Source of the DNA: Microcaldota archaeon
Lineage (GTDB): Archaea > Micrarchaeota > Micrarchaeia > Burarchaeales > Fermentimicrarchaeaceae
DNA length: 43,324 bases
Assembly: GCA_013425405.1 (NCBI GenBank)
Contig: JACCLF010000051.1
Location: 1-43,324, forward strand
Direction of reading: 5' to 3'
The position numbers were made by a program, and so were the translations under genes. The notes beneath the pieces were generated by a model. The model made no database searches, was not told the origin of the DNA, and saw nothing but the letters and a program-made list of their open reading frames with translations. Below are positions 22,950 through 32,103 of the stretch, one piece after another. How positions within the stretch are numbered: the first letter of the stretch is position 1; the number at the start of each line of letters is the position of its first letter.

Positions 22950-23525
22950 ATGGGAAAAGCAACTGGACCGACATACACCGTTCCGTTCAGGAGAAGGAGG
23001 CAAAGCCTCACAAACTATGCAAAGAGATTGGCGCTTCTGAAATCCATGAAGCCCAGGATGGTTGTGAGAAAAAGCAATAGGAATGTGCTTGTGCATTTCG
23101 TCAGCTATGCTGAGAACGGGGATGCAACTGTGGCTGTCGCAAACTCAAGGGAGCTTGCGAAGTTCGGCTGGCACTGCTGCGGCAACACTCCAACGGCATA
23201 CCTGACGGGCCTGCTTGCCGGAAGGAGGGCAAAGGAGAAGGGAGTTGCGGAGTTCGTTCCCGATATAGGGCTGGCAACACCTTCAAAGGGCGCCGTGGTT
23301 TTCGCAGCTATCAAGGGGGCAATTGACGCTGGGCTGAAAACAAAATACGAGGAAGGCATGGTTGATGAAAAGAGGATAAGGGGAGAGCACGTGGCGAAGT
23401 ATGCAGGTAGCCTGAAGGGCAAGCCCGAGTATGACAAGATTTTCTCATCATATCTCAAGGCAAACATTCAGCCTGAGAATATTCCTGCGATGTTCGACAA
23501 GGTCAAAGAGGAGATAATGAAGTAG
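22950..23525 (+). CDS. rpl18: 50S ribosomal protein uL18
   Basis: MGKATGPTYTVPFRRRRQSLTNYAKRLALLKSMKPRMVVRKSNRNVLVHFVSY; W.CCGNTPTAYLTGLLAGRRAKEKGV. Confidence 0.96.
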   Translation: MGKATGPTYTVPFRRRRQSLTNYAKRLALLKSMKPRMVVRKSNRNVLVHFVSYAENGDATVAVANSRELAKFGWHCCGNTPTAYLTGLLAGRRAKEKGVAEFVPDIGLATPSKGAVVFAAIKGAIDAGLKTKYEEGMVDEKRIRGEHVAKYAGSLKGKPEYDKIFSSYLKANIQPENIPAMFDKVKEEIMK

Positions 23526-23532
23526 GTGATAG

Positions 23533-24252
23533 TTGATGGCTAGAAGAATGATCAGAGGCAGAGACGAGGAAAACAAGGTATTCAACATTGACGAGTGGAA
23601 CCCCAAGACCGAGATTGGGAAGAAGGTTAAGAACAAGGAGATAACGTCCATAGAGCAGGTGTTCGGCTTGGGCAAGCCAATAGTTGAGGATGGGATTGTT
23701 GATGCTCTTATGCCGGACTTGAAGGAGGAGGTGCTTGAAGTTTCCATGACGCAGAGGATGAGCGAGAACGGCAGGAAGACTCTGTTTCGTGCAATTGCCA
23801 TAGTTGGAGATGGGCACGGACATATAGGCGTTGGAGCAGGCAAGGCGGAGGAGGCCAAGCCGTCAATAGAAACGGCAGTGAAGGCTGCCAAGAGAAATGT
23901 TATAGGCGTCGCGCTTGGATGCGGCTCATGGGAGTGCGGCTGCAAGCAGAAGCACACCATCCCAATAAAGGTTATTGGGAAGAACGGCGGAGTTATAATA
24001 ACGCTCAAGCCTGCTCCGAGAGGAGTCGGCATAGCAGCAGATGAAATTGTGAGAAAGGTCCTCAGAATGGCAGGGGTGAAGGACAGCTGGGGGTTTGCCA
24101 GGGGCAGAACAAGAAGCATATACAACACTGCAATGGCATCCTATGATGCTCTCAACAGCCTTAACAGGATGAAGTTCCACAAAGAGTGGGACACGCTGCT
24201 TGAGGAAAGCAAGGAGGTTGAAGCTGATGTCAAAGAGAGTAGCGGTAGTTAG
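23533..24252 (+). CDS. rps5: 30S ribosomal protein uS5
   Basis: FRAIAIVGDGHGHIGVGAGKAEEAKPSIETAVKAAKRNVIGVALGCGSWECGCKQKHTIPIKVIGKNGGVIITLKPAPRGVGI. Confidence 0.97.
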   Translation: MMARRMIRGRDEENKVFNIDEWNPKTEIGKKVKNKEITSIEQVFGLGKPIVEDGIVDALMPDLKEEVLEVSMTQRMSENGRKTLFRAIAIVGDGHGHIGVGAGKAEEAKPSIETAVKAAKRNVIGVALGCGSWECGCKQKHTIPIKVIGKNGGVIITLKPAPRGVGIAADEIVRKVLRMAGVKDSWGFARGRTRSIYNTAMASYDALNSLNRMKFHKEWDTLLEESKEVEADVKESSGS

Positions 24253-24691
24253 AGTGAGGGGGACAGTGGCGACAACGGGAGAGATAGAGGACACTCTGGG
24301 AAAGCTCAAGCTCACAAGGGTCAACCACTGCGTTGTAATAGATGATACTCCGCAGAACATGGGAATGGTGAAGAAGTGCTCTAATTATGTGACATGGGGC
24401 GGGATAGACGCAGGCACGCTTGCTCTTATGCTTGCCAAGAGGGCGAGGGCGCCCGGAAACAGGAGGATTGGGGTTGATGAGCTCAAGGGCAGCGGTTTCG
24501 AATCTTTTGATGATTTTGCTGAGAAAGTCTTCAATTTTAAGTGCGAGCTGGAAGCTTTGAAGTGCTTGAAGCCTGTGTTCAGGCTCCATCCGCCAAAGAA
24601 GGGTTACAGGCATGTTAAAAAGCCTTACCCAAAAGGAGCTCTGGGCAACAGGAAAGAGGAAATAAACGAGCTTTTGAGAAGGATGGTGTGA
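24227..24691 (+). CDS. rpl30: 50S ribosomal protein uL30
   Basis: KRVAVVRVRGTVATTGEIEDTLGKLKLTRVNHCVVIDDTPQNMGMVKKCSNYVTWG; RLHPPKKGYR. Confidence 0.96.
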   Translation: MSKRVAVVRVRGTVATTGEIEDTLGKLKLTRVNHCVVIDDTPQNMGMVKKCSNYVTWGGIDAGTLALMLAKRARAPGNRRIGVDELKGSGFESFDDFAEKVFNFKCELEALKCLKPVFRLHPPKKGYRHVKKPYPKGALGNRKEEINELLRRMV

Positions 24692-25110
24692 TTATGGTTA
24701 GAAGGTACAGGAAGAGGAGCAGGAAGAAGTACCTCGGTTCAAGGAGCTGCGGGGCGGGAAACATAAAGCACAGGAGAGGCAAGGGAAGCAGGGGAGGAGT
24801 CGGCTATGGAGGGGGTAAGAACAAATGGACTTACATTGTGAAGTATGAACCTGACCATTTCGGCAGGCACGGCTTTGTGCCGCCCAAGAGCAGCAGACTG
24901 AAGGACATAAATTTATGGGAGATCAATAATATGGTGGAGGGTGGGAAGTTAAAGAAGGACAGCTCTGGAAGATTCATTGTTGAGCTAATGGGTTATAAGG
25001 TTCTTGGGAGCGGCAAGCTGAACTCGCCAGTTTCCATAAAGGCAACTTCATTCTCCAAGAGTGCAGTTGACAAGATAAAAAGCTTTGGTGGTGATGCGAA
25101 GGTAGAGTGA
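24688..25110 (+). CDS. rpl15: 50S ribosomal protein uL15
   Basis: RKKYLGSRSCGAGNIKHRRGKGSRGGVGYGGGKNKWTYIVKYEPDHFGRHGF. Confidence 0.96.
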   Translation: MIMVRRYRKRSRKKYLGSRSCGAGNIKHRRGKGSRGGVGYGGGKNKWTYIVKYEPDHFGRHGFVPPKSSRLKDINLWEINNMVEGGKLKKDSSGRFIVELMGYKVLGSGKLNSPVSIKATSFSKSAVDKIKSFGGDAKVE

Positions 25111-25114
25111 GAAT

Positions 25115-26563
25115 ATGGCGTTGGAATTTGTGGAACCAATAATAAGGATTCTACCGGAGATTAGGACTCCTGACAGAAAGCCGGCTCTGAGAGAGAAGAT
25201 ATACTGGACTGCCGCTGCGCTTGTAATATTCTTTGTTATGTACCACGTATACCCTGTCGGGAGGTACCCAATCCCGCAACAGTTCGAGTTCGTGCAGATG
25301 ATAACTGCGAGCAAGGTCGGGAGCCTCATAACAGCGGGTATAGGACCTATTGTGCTGTCTTCAATATTCCTGCAGCTCTTCGTTGGAGCCAAAATAATAG
25401 ACATTGACCTTAAGGATGAGAAGAACAAGAGGAGATTCCAGGGGACGCAGAAGGCTCTGGCTCTTATCCTGGCTTTCTTTGAGGCAGGAATATATGTTTA
25501 TACCAACGCAGTTCCAGTAAAGGGTGCAGGCATACCGGCCGGTAACATTGAGCCGCTATTTGGGAGCCTTGCTTTTACTCAGCTGCTCGTGATATTCCAG
25601 CTCGCCATGGGTTCGGTCATACTGCTGTGTCTGGATGAGATAGTTGCAAAGTATGGAATAGGTTCAGGCATAAGCCTTTTCATAGCTGCGGGTGTCTCTC
25701 TCGCAGTGGTGCAGGGCACATTCGGGGTTTTAATCCCTCAGGCAGCGCAGTATCTTGGAGAGGGAGGGGCAAACGCAGTACCACTGGCTATTCTCGCAAT
25801 GCTCCCGCTGGTGTTCACATTTATAGTATTTATCGCAAGCTCCTATGCAGAAGGCATGAGAGTGGAGGTGCCCCTGGTTTTCGAGAGAATCAGAGGAGTT
25901 GGCGGCAGGTACCCGATAAAGTTCCTCTACGTTTCGAACGTGCCGGTGATTCTGGCTGCTGCACTCATGATGAATTTCCAGCTCTTGGCAAGGGCCATAG
26001 GAAACAGCTCATTTTACATAGGAGGCATGAATGTAATGAGTTCCTTGGCTGTTGTCGACAGCAACGGAAGGCTTGTTGACGGGCTTCTGTATTTCATGAC
26101 ACCAAGTTTTCCAAACCCTATTCTTGTGGGGTATATACCATACGTGAACGCCCTTCTGGCAGCAACAACCCAGTACAGCCACATACCTGAGTATGTGCAT
26201 GTAATTACCTATGTGCTCACCATGGTTGTGCTCTGCGTAATATTCGGAAGCTTCTGGATTGAGACTACTGGGATGGGCCCGAAGGACATTGCAGAGCAGC
26301 TCAAGGGCTCGGGCCTGCAGGTGCCTGGCTTCAGGAGGGACCCGAGAGTGATTGAGAAGGTGCTTGAGAAATACATACCGATGATAACGATTCTGGGTAG
26401 TATATTTGTAGGGCTTCTGGCATCATTTGCGGATTTGACAGGGGCGCTGGGAACGGGCACAGGCATACTGCTGACTGTGGGCATACTGAACAACATGTAC
26501 GAGATTATGAAAAAGGAGCAGATGCTGGAGCTGTATCCGGCATTGAAGAACCTGATGGGGTGA
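25115..26563 (+). CDS. secY: Preprotein translocase SecY
   Basis: 482 aa polytopic; GIGPIVLSSIFLQLFVGAKII, YGIGSGISLFIAAGV, EGMRVEVPLVF..IRGVGGRYPIKFLYVSNVPVI; spc-operon position. Confidence 0.98.
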   Translation: MALEFVEPIIRILPEIRTPDRKPALREKIYWTAAALVIFFVMYHVYPVGRYPIPQQFEFVQMITASKVGSLITAGIGPIVLSSIFLQLFVGAKIIDIDLKDEKNKRRFQGTQKALALILAFFEAGIYVYTNAVPVKGAGIPAGNIEPLFGSLAFTQLLVIFQLAMGSVILLCLDEIVAKYGIGSGISLFIAAGVSLAVVQGTFGVLIPQAAQYLGEGGANAVPLAILAMLPLVFTFIVFIASSYAEGMRVEVPLVFERIRGVGGRYPIKFLYVSNVPVILAAALMMNFQLLARAIGNSSFYIGGMNVMSSLAVVDSNGRLVDGLLYFMTPSFPNPILVGYIPYVNALLAATTQYSHIPEYVHVITYVLTMVVLCVIFGSFWIETTGMGPKDIAEQLKGSGLQVPGFRRDPRVIEKVLEKYIPMITILGSIFVGLLASFADLTGALGTGTGILLTVGILNNMYEIMKKEQMLELYPALKNLMG

Positions 26564-26571
26564 TGGGGGTA

Positions 26572-27135
26572 ATGATAATAGTCATGGGGCTTCCGGGAGC
26601 AGGAAAGACAACGGTGCTCAACGGAGCGGTTTCAGGATTTGCAGACTGGAAAGTCTTGAACTACGGAGACATGATGTTTGAGATAGCGAAGAGGGAAAAG
26701 ATTGTGAATGAGAGGGATGAGATGAGGAAACTCCCGCTGAAGAGCCAGAAGAGGATTCAGGATGAAGCAGCGAAGAAACTCTCGGAGATACAGGGGAAGG
26801 TTATATTGGACACCCACTGCTCTATACAAACGGCAACAGGTTATATGCCAGGGCTTCCCTTCGACCAGCTCAGGAAACTCAAAGTGGATTACCTGGTGTT
26901 CATAACAGCTCCGGCAAAGGACATACTCGGCAGGAGGCAGAGGGACACAACAAGGAAGAGAGATGTGGTGAGCATTGAGGATGTGGAGAGGGATATTTCA
27001 GTGAACATCTCATATCTCTGCACCTACTCTGTCTTGAGCGGCGCAGCTGCGAGCATAATAACCAACGCAGACGGGAAGCTTGATGATGCGGTTGGAAGGC
27101 TTAAGGAAGTTATAAAGAAGGCGGGTGAGGCTTGA
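26572..27135 (+). CDS. adkA: Adenylate kinase, archaeal type
   Basis: IIVMGLPGAGKTTVLNGAV P-loop; ILDTHCSIQTATGYMPGLP; operon position after secY; start at 26572 or 26560. Confidence 0.93.
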   Translation: MIIVMGLPGAGKTTVLNGAVSGFADWKVLNYGDMMFEIAKREKIVNERDEMRKLPLKSQKRIQDEAAKKLSEIQGKVILDTHCSIQTATGYMPGLPFDQLRKLKVDYLVFITAPAKDILGRRQRDTTRKRDVVSIEDVERDISVNISYLCTYSVLSGAAASIITNADGKLDDAVGRLKEVIKKAGEA

Positions 27136-27136
27136 T

Positions 27137-27643
27137 ATGGAAGATTCTACTATTGCTTTCTTCATAATAACGGTGACTGCGGTGATTTACTCAGCAACAT
27201 CATTGTATGTGACAAAGATAGTAGGCAACAGGAAGAGGGTTAAGGAGATTCAGGAGGAGATGAACAGGGTAAGCAAACTTCTAAGAAAGACGGACTACAA
27301 GAGCGATGCCGAGAGGAAGGAGGCGGAAGAGCTGCAGAGCAAGATACCTAAGCTGATGAGCGAGAGCATGATACTGCAGTTCAAGCCGCTGATTATACTG
27401 CTTCCGGTATTCGCCATAATGAGCTACCTTATCAGGTCAACTTTCCCCTATCTGCAGGTCAAGCTCAGCTTCTCAATCCCCACATTCCCCTACTACTGGC
27501 TGCTGCTGAGGTTTAATTTTGATACTTTTCCAAACTGGAGGAACGAGTTCGGGACGTTCGGCTGGCTTCTGCTGTGCGTTGTGTTCTCAGGTATTGTAAT
27601 TCAGGTAGTTGTTGATCAAATAGAGAAAAGAAGGAGAAAGTGA
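27137..27643 (+). CDS. DUF106/EMC3-TMCO1-like membrane protein (Oxa1-superfamily insertase)
   Basis: N-terminal TM, coiled coil VKEIQEEMNRVSKLLRKTDYKSDAERKEAEELQSKIPKLMSESMILQFKPLIILLPVFAIMSYL, conserved position between adkA and rpl34e. Confidence 0.88.
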   Translation: MEDSTIAFFIITVTAVIYSATSLYVTKIVGNRKRVKEIQEEMNRVSKLLRKTDYKSDAERKEAEELQSKIPKLMSESMILQFKPLIILLPVFAIMSYLIRSTFPYLQVKLSFSIPTFPYYWLLLRFNFDTFPNWRNEFGTFGWLLLCVVFSGIVIQVVVDQIEKRRRK

Positions 27644-27647
27644 TAAA

Positions 27648-27947
27648 ATGTTGCCGAGATTCAGATCTAAATCTATAAGAAAGGTCCAGAAAAAAATCAG
27701 CGGGACATTCCGCTACGTGAGAAGGAAAGGCAGGACAGCATGCTGCGCGCTCTGCGGAATTAAGCTTAACTTGAGAAGGGACGGAGCGAAGAGCAAGAGG
27801 ATACCCAGCAGGCCGTTCGGAGGGGTTCTTTGCGCCAGATGCTCTTTTGACGTGATGAAACTTGTAGGAAAGGTCAGGGGAGCATATATAAAGCTGGAGG
27901 ACATCGACATGAAGAGGAGGAAGTTTGTGGGGCAGATGATGAAATGA
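27648..27947 (+). CDS. rpl34e: 50S ribosomal protein eL34
   Basis: MLPRFRSKSIRKVQKKISG; CCALCGIKLN...IPSRPFGGVLCARC. Confidence 0.95.
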   Translation: MLPRFRSKSIRKVQKKISGTFRYVRRKGRTACCALCGIKLNLRRDGAKSKRIPSRPFGGVLCARCSFDVMKLVGKVRGAYIKLEDIDMKRRKFVGQMMK

Positions 27948-28471
27948 TAATATGCGTATCGGGCCTAGCCGGCTCGGGAAAAAACACCGTCGGGGAGATA
28001 GTTGCGAAGAAACTCAATCTTGATGAGGTGAAGCTCTCCTTCAAGGATGAGGCGAAGAGGGAGAATGTTGACTTGATGACAGTGCAGAAGGAGGCGACAA
28101 AGAATGAGAGCTACGACAGGGAGCTGGACAGGGAGATTGTGAAGCGCGCCAAGAAAGGAAACTGTGTTGTGATGACATGGCTCGGCCCTTGGATAGTGAA
28201 GAATGCAGACTTGAGAGTTTGGCTCAATGTGAGTGAGAGAGAAAGGGCAAAGAGAGTCGCAAGGAGGGACAGGATGAGCCTCAAGAAAGCTCTTGAGCAC
28301 ATAAGGAAGAGGGATGACAACAACAGGAGGAGGTACAGAAGGTACTACGGAATTGACATAATGGACCACAGCATATTTGATCTGGAGATAAACTCCGATG
28401 TTTTCAACCCGCAGCAGATTGCGGGCATAGTGATAAAGGCCGCTGAAGCCAAGCGAGCCGGGAGGAGATGA
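27944..28471 (+). CDS. cmk: Cytidylate kinase, archaeal type
   Basis: MIICVSGLAGSGKNTVGEIVAKKLNL; RDDNNRRRYRRYYGIDIMDHSIFDLEINSD. Confidence 0.94.
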   Translation: MIICVSGLAGSGKNTVGEIVAKKLNLDEVKLSFKDEAKRENVDLMTVQKEATKNESYDRELDREIVKRAKKGNCVVMTWLGPWIVKNADLRVWLNVSERERAKRVARRDRMSLKKALEHIRKRDDNNRRRYRRYYGIDIMDHSIFDLEINSDVFNPQQIAGIVIKAAEAKRAGRR

Positions 28472-28480
28472 GGTGTTTGC

Positions 28481-28702
28481 ATGGCAGCTATTAGTGTAGG
28501 CAGTGTTTGTATGAAGAACAGGGGGAGAGATGCCGGCAGGAAATGCGTTGTTGTGAACCTTGTTGATGCGAACTATGTTGAAATTCTGAGCGCCGGGAGG
28601 AAGAAGAGGAGGAAATCCAATGTCAGGCATCTGGAGCCTCTTGGCGAGAAAATCGAGCTCAAGGCAAGCGATGAGGAGACGAGAAAACTCATTGAGGGAT
28701 GA
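28481..28702 (+). CDS. rpl14e: 50S ribosomal protein eL14
   Basis: VGSVCMKNRGRDAGRKCVVVNLVDANYVEI...KKRRKSNVRHLEPL. Confidence 0.92.
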   Translation: MAAISVGSVCMKNRGRDAGRKCVVVNLVDANYVEILSAGRKKRRKSNVRHLEPLGEKIELKASDEETRKLIEG

Positions 28703-29658
28703 ATTTGCAGGAAACACTTGTAAAGGTTGAAGAGGAAAGCGACGAAAGGTACGGGAAACGCCCCCAAGAAAGGAGCGTTGAGGAGCTTATGGAGTATGGA
28801 ATTGTGCTCGCGGACAAGCCGCAAGGCCCTTCAAGCCATGAGGTGACTTCCTGGGTGAGGAAGATGCTCAATGCATCCAAAGCTGGACATTCCGGAACGC
28901 TTGACCCCAATGTCAGCGGAGTTCTTCCAGTTGGGCTGAACAGGGCAACAAGGGCAATGGGCCTCATGCTGAAAAGCTCCAAGGAATATGTGGGGATAAT
29001 CAAGTTCCACTGCGATGTGAGCCAGGATAAGGTTAACAGCATTTTCAAAAAATTCAGCGGTGAAGTTGAGCAGATGCCGCCAGTGAAATCCGCCGTGAGG
29101 AGGGTTTTGAGGAAGAGAAAGGTTTATTACCTTGAACCTCTAGAATTTAATGGAAGAGAAGTCCTCTTTAGAGTCGGATGCGAGGCGGGAACCTATATCA
29201 GAAAGCTCTGCTTTGATATGGGAAAGGAATTAGGATGCGGAGCTAATATGCTCGAACTGAGGAGGACGAAAGTTGGAGGGCTTGAGGAGAGCCGAATTTC
29301 AACTCTACAGGATGTGAAGGATGCCTTCTGGCTCTGGAAGGAGAAGGGAAATGAAAAGGAGATGAGAAGGGTCATTCTTCCAATTGAGGATGGGCTGGGT
29401 TTGGGAAGAATCTGGCTGAGGGATTCCGCCATTGAGGCGGTATGCTCGGGGGCAGTCCTTGCAGCACCGGGAATTGCGAAGCTTGAGGATGGAATTGCAG
29501 CCGGTGATAACGTCGCGTTAATGAGCCTTAAGGGGGAGCTCGTTGCATTTTCAGCTGCACAGGCGAGCTCTCACGAAATGCTCGCGATGAAGAATGGAGT
29601 TGCAGCAAAAACAATAAGGGTGATGATGAAGAAGGGTACATATCCAAAATGCTGGTGA
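28699..29658 (+). CDS. cbf5: tRNA/rRNA pseudouridine synthase Cbf5 (TruB family, with PUA)
   Basis: DKPQGPSSHEVTSWVRKML...GHSGTLDPNVSGVLPVGLNRATR; PPVKSAVRRVLRKRKVYYLE; C-terminal PUA-like segment. Confidence 0.95.
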   Translation: MNLQETLVKVEEESDERYGKRPQERSVEELMEYGIVLADKPQGPSSHEVTSWVRKMLNASKAGHSGTLDPNVSGVLPVGLNRATRAMGLMLKSSKEYVGIIKFHCDVSQDKVNSIFKKFSGEVEQMPPVKSAVRRVLRKRKVYYLEPLEFNGREVLFRVGCEAGTYIRKLCFDMGKELGCGANMLELRRTKVGGLEESRISTLQDVKDAFWLWKEKGNEKEMRRVILPIEDGLGLGRIWLRDSAIEAVCSGAVLAAPGIAKLEDGIAAGDNVALMSLKGELVAFSAAQASSHEMLAMKNGVAAKTIRVMMKKGTYPKCW

Positions 29659-29664
29659 TGAGAT

Positions 29665-29764
29665 GCCGGGGTGACGGAATCTGGTCAACGTGTACGCCTG
29701 GAATAATCTCCCGGCAAGCGTATGGCCTTTGCGGGCCTTATGGGTTCAAATCCCATCCCCGGCG
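29665..29764 (+). tRNA. tRNA-Ser(GGA) with 13-nt anticodon-loop intron (29704-29716)
   Basis: Acceptor GCCGGGG/CCCCGGC + G73; anticodon stem TACGC/GCGTA enclosing CTGGAA-taatctcccggca-A. Removing 13 nt gives the 7-nt loop CTGGAAA (GGA). Central helix CTGG/CCGG with 3-nt bulges fits a BHB. Type II variable arm GGCC-tttgc-GGGCC; T-arm ATGGG-TTCAAAT-CCCAT. Confidence 0.92.
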
Positions 29765-29784
29765 TTATCAAAAAGAGTGATGGT

Positions 29785-30396
29785 ATGGCAAAGAAAACTG
29801 AAAAAGCAGTGGAGAGCAAAGCTGAAGCAGCTAGCTCAGAGAAGGAGATAAAGGGAATTGTCAGAATTGCTGGCAAGGATATAAAGGGCGAGATGAAGCT
29901 GCGCAGGGCTCTCATGCAGGTCAAGGGCATAGGCGTGACGCTGAGCTCCGCCTTGACGAAAATTATTTCATCTGAACTCAAGATTCCAAAGGATGTTATG
30001 ATTGGGGAGCTGAGCGATGACCAGCTTGACAATCTTGCTGAGATAATAGGCAACCCATTCAAGCATGGCATACCTGAAAGGATGCTGAACAGGCAGAGAG
30101 ATATCGATACGAGCCAGAGCATTCATCTCATAGGAACCGATCTTATATTCAGGACGAAGCAGGATATAACGAATGCAAAGGACATGAATACATGGAAGGG
30201 ATACAGGCACGCCTACGGGCAGAAAGTGAGAGGGCAGAGGACAAGGACAACCGGCAGGACGGGCATGACTGTGGGTGTGCTGAGAAAGGCAATGCTTGCA
30301 AAGGCGGCAGCGGCAAAGGCGACTGGAGCAGCCGGAACTGCTGCAACTCCCGCAGTTGAGGAGAAGAAGCCCGCTGAAGAGAAGAAGAAGGAGTGA
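29785..30396 (+). CDS. rps13: 30S ribosomal protein uS13 with Ala/Lys/Glu-rich C-terminal tail
   Basis: IVRIAGKDIKGEMKLRRALMQVKGIGVTLSSALTKI; WKGYRHAYGQKVRGQRTRTTGRTGMTVGV; tail AAAAKATGAAGTAATPAVEEKKPAEEKKKE. The track start at 29722 overlaps the tRNA. Confidence 0.96.
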   Translation: MAKKTEKAVESKAEAASSEKEIKGIVRIAGKDIKGEMKLRRALMQVKGIGVTLSSALTKIISSELKIPKDVMIGELSDDQLDNLAEIIGNPFKHGIPERMLNRQRDIDTSQSIHLIGTDLIFRTKQDITNAKDMNTWKGYRHAYGQKVRGQRTRTTGRTGMTVGVLRKAMLAKAAAAKATGAAGTAATPAVEEKKPAEEKKKE

Positions 30397-30402
30397 TAAG
30401 CT

Positions 30403-30963
30403 ATGGGAGACCCTAAAAAACTTAAGAGAAAATATGAATCTCCAAAAAAGATTTGGGACCGCACTAGAATTGAGGAGGAGCAGAAACTTCTTGAGGAATT
30501 CGGGCTGAAGAACATGCATGAGCTGAGAGTTATGCAGATGGAGCTGAAGAAAATAAGAAGGGAAGCGAGGAGGCTTCTCTCAATGGGTGAAAAGGGTAGG
30601 AAGCTTGGCAAGCCCCTGCTGGAGAAGGTTGTGAGGCTGGGCATAGCGAAGCCAGATACTTCGCTTGAGGACTTGCTGTCGCTTACAATAATGGACGTGC
30701 TTGACAGGAGGCTTGAGACCAGGGTGTTCAAGAAAGGCCTAGTAAGGTCAATTGAGCAGGGCAGGCAGCTAATAGTGCACGGGCACATAGCAATAGAAGG
30801 CAGGAAAATATCCGCGCCAAGCTACCTTGTGCCTGTTGATGAGGAGGATAGGATAGGTTACTACAAGAATGTTAATTTCATTCCAATTGTCGTAGGCAAA
30901 GCGAAGGAGAGCAAGGAGGGTGAGAAAGTTGGCGGAGGAGAAGGAAGCAGAAAAGAAGAGTGA
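30403..30963 (+). CDS. rps4: 30S ribosomal protein uS4
   Basis: [87 protein letters not shown]. Confidence 0.97.
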   Translation: MGDPKKLKRKYESPKKIWDRTRIEEEQKLLEEFGLKNMHELRVMQMELKKIRREARRLLSMGEKGRKLGKPLLEKVVRLGIAKPDTSLEDLLSLTIMDVLDRRLETRVFKKGLVRSIEQGRQLIVHGHIAIEGRKISAPSYLVPVDEEDRIGYYKNVNFIPIVVGKAKESKEGEKVGGGEGSRKEE

Positions 30964-31393
30964 AGCACCAAGCGCACCTGAGGAAGAAAAGATTATCAGG
31001 AGAAGAAGGGATGAGAGATGGGGAGTTGCAAATGTATACTCATCCAAGAATGACACGATAATAACGATAACAGATATAAGTGGCGCCGAGACCGTGGCTG
31101 TTGGAAGCGGCGGGATGATTGTGAAGGCTGACAGGGAAGAAGGATCTCCCTACGCAGCAATGCAGGCTGCTTTCAAGGCTGCCAGCAAGGCAAAGGAGAG
31201 GGGCATAACGGCAGTTCACATAAAGATACGCGCACCCGGAGGGCACGGCAATAAGACGCCGGGTCCTGGTGCTCAGGCGGTTGTGAGGGCGCTTGCAAGG
31301 TCCGGCCTTAGGATAGGCAGAATAGAGGATGTGACACCAATCCCCACAGATACAACTAAGAGGCCTGGTGGGAGAAGGGGGAGAAGGGTATAA
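30920..31393 (+). CDS. rps11: 30S ribosomal protein uS11 with charged N-terminal extension
   Basis: [101 protein letters not shown]. Confidence 0.97.
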   Translation: MRKLAEEKEAEKKSEAPSAPEEEKIIRRRRDERWGVANVYSSKNDTIITITDISGAETVAVGSGGMIVKADREEGSPYAAMQAAFKAASKAKERGITAVHIKIRAPGGHGNKTPGPGAQAVVRALARSGLRIGRIEDVTPIPTDTTKRPGGRRGRRV

Positions 31394-31982
31394 GGTGGTT
31401 GTCTTGAAAATTGAGGTATTGCATTCGAAAGGAAATGAAATGGAGTTCGTTCTGAAGGACGCTACAGTAGCGTTCGCCAATGCCATAAGGAGGATGGGCA
31501 TGTCACAGGTGCCAGTGTTCGCCATAGACAGCGTGACGTTCTATGAGAACAACTCCGCTGTGTTCGATGAGTACATAGCGAACAGGCTCGGCCTGATTCC
31601 GCTGACAAGCGAGGGCGCGCACAAGGCTGATGAGGAGGTGCTGCTGTCCCTGGGGGCAGAAGGTCCTAAGATGGTGCACTCAAAGGAGCTCAAGAGTTCC
31701 ACTCCGAAAGTGAAGTGCGTTTACGACAACATACCGATAATAAAGCTCGGCGAGGACAGGGGGATAAGGCTGGAGGCAAAGGCCAAGATTGGAAGGGGCA
31801 CGGAGCATGCAAAATTCCAGGCAGGAATAATATCATACGGCTATGAGTCGAATGGCAAGAAGAACTTCAAATTCATGGTTGAATCATTCGGGCAGGTCAG
31901 CCCAAAAACAATGCTACTGAAGGCGGCAGAGGGATTGAAGGAGAAATGTGATGAGTTAAACTCGCAGCTAAAGGATGTATAG
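31368..31982 (+). CDS. rpoD: DNA-directed RNA polymerase subunit D
   Basis: [56 protein letters not shown]; short form with no obvious Fe-S insertion; true start may be GTG/TTG near 31395-31404. Confidence 0.95.
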   Translation: MGEGGEGYKVVVLKIEVLHSKGNEMEFVLKDATVAFANAIRRMGMSQVPVFAIDSVTFYENNSAVFDEYIANRLGLIPLTSEGAHKADEEVLLSLGAEGPKMVHSKELKSSTPKVKCVYDNIPIIKLGEDRGIRLEAKAKIGRGTEHAKFQAGIISYGYESNGKKNFKFMVESFGQVSPKTMLLKAAEGLKEKCDELNSQLKDV

Positions 31983-31983
31983 C

Positions 31984-32089
31984 GCGGGGGTGGCAGAGTC
32001 AGGTCAAATGCGCAGGACTGAGGCTCCTGTGCCTTTAGTGGCTGCGTGGGTTCAAACCGAAAGGTTGCCCAAAAATCCCATCCCCCGCA
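31984..32089 (+). tRNA. tRNA-Leu(GAG) with about 19-nt T-loop insertion (putative intron about 32057-32075)
   Basis: Acceptor GCGGGGG/CCCCCGC + A73; anticodon arm CAGGA-CTGAGGC-TCCTG (GAG); T-stem GTGGG/CCCAT encloses 26 nt (TTCAAACCGAAAGGTTGCCCAAAAAT) instead of 7. Removing 19 nt restores TTCAAAT and a normal 87-nt type II tRNA. Confidence 0.92.
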
Positions 32090-32103
32090 TTTTTGGTGAT
32101 TGG

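Noticed and set aside
29722-29784. N-terminal extension of the uS13 ORF
   Set aside because: Overlaps tRNA-Ser(GGA); homologous sequence starts after ATG 29785.
31975-32103. N-terminal extension of the eL18 ORF
   Set aside because: Reads through tRNA-Leu; the real start is ATG 32104.
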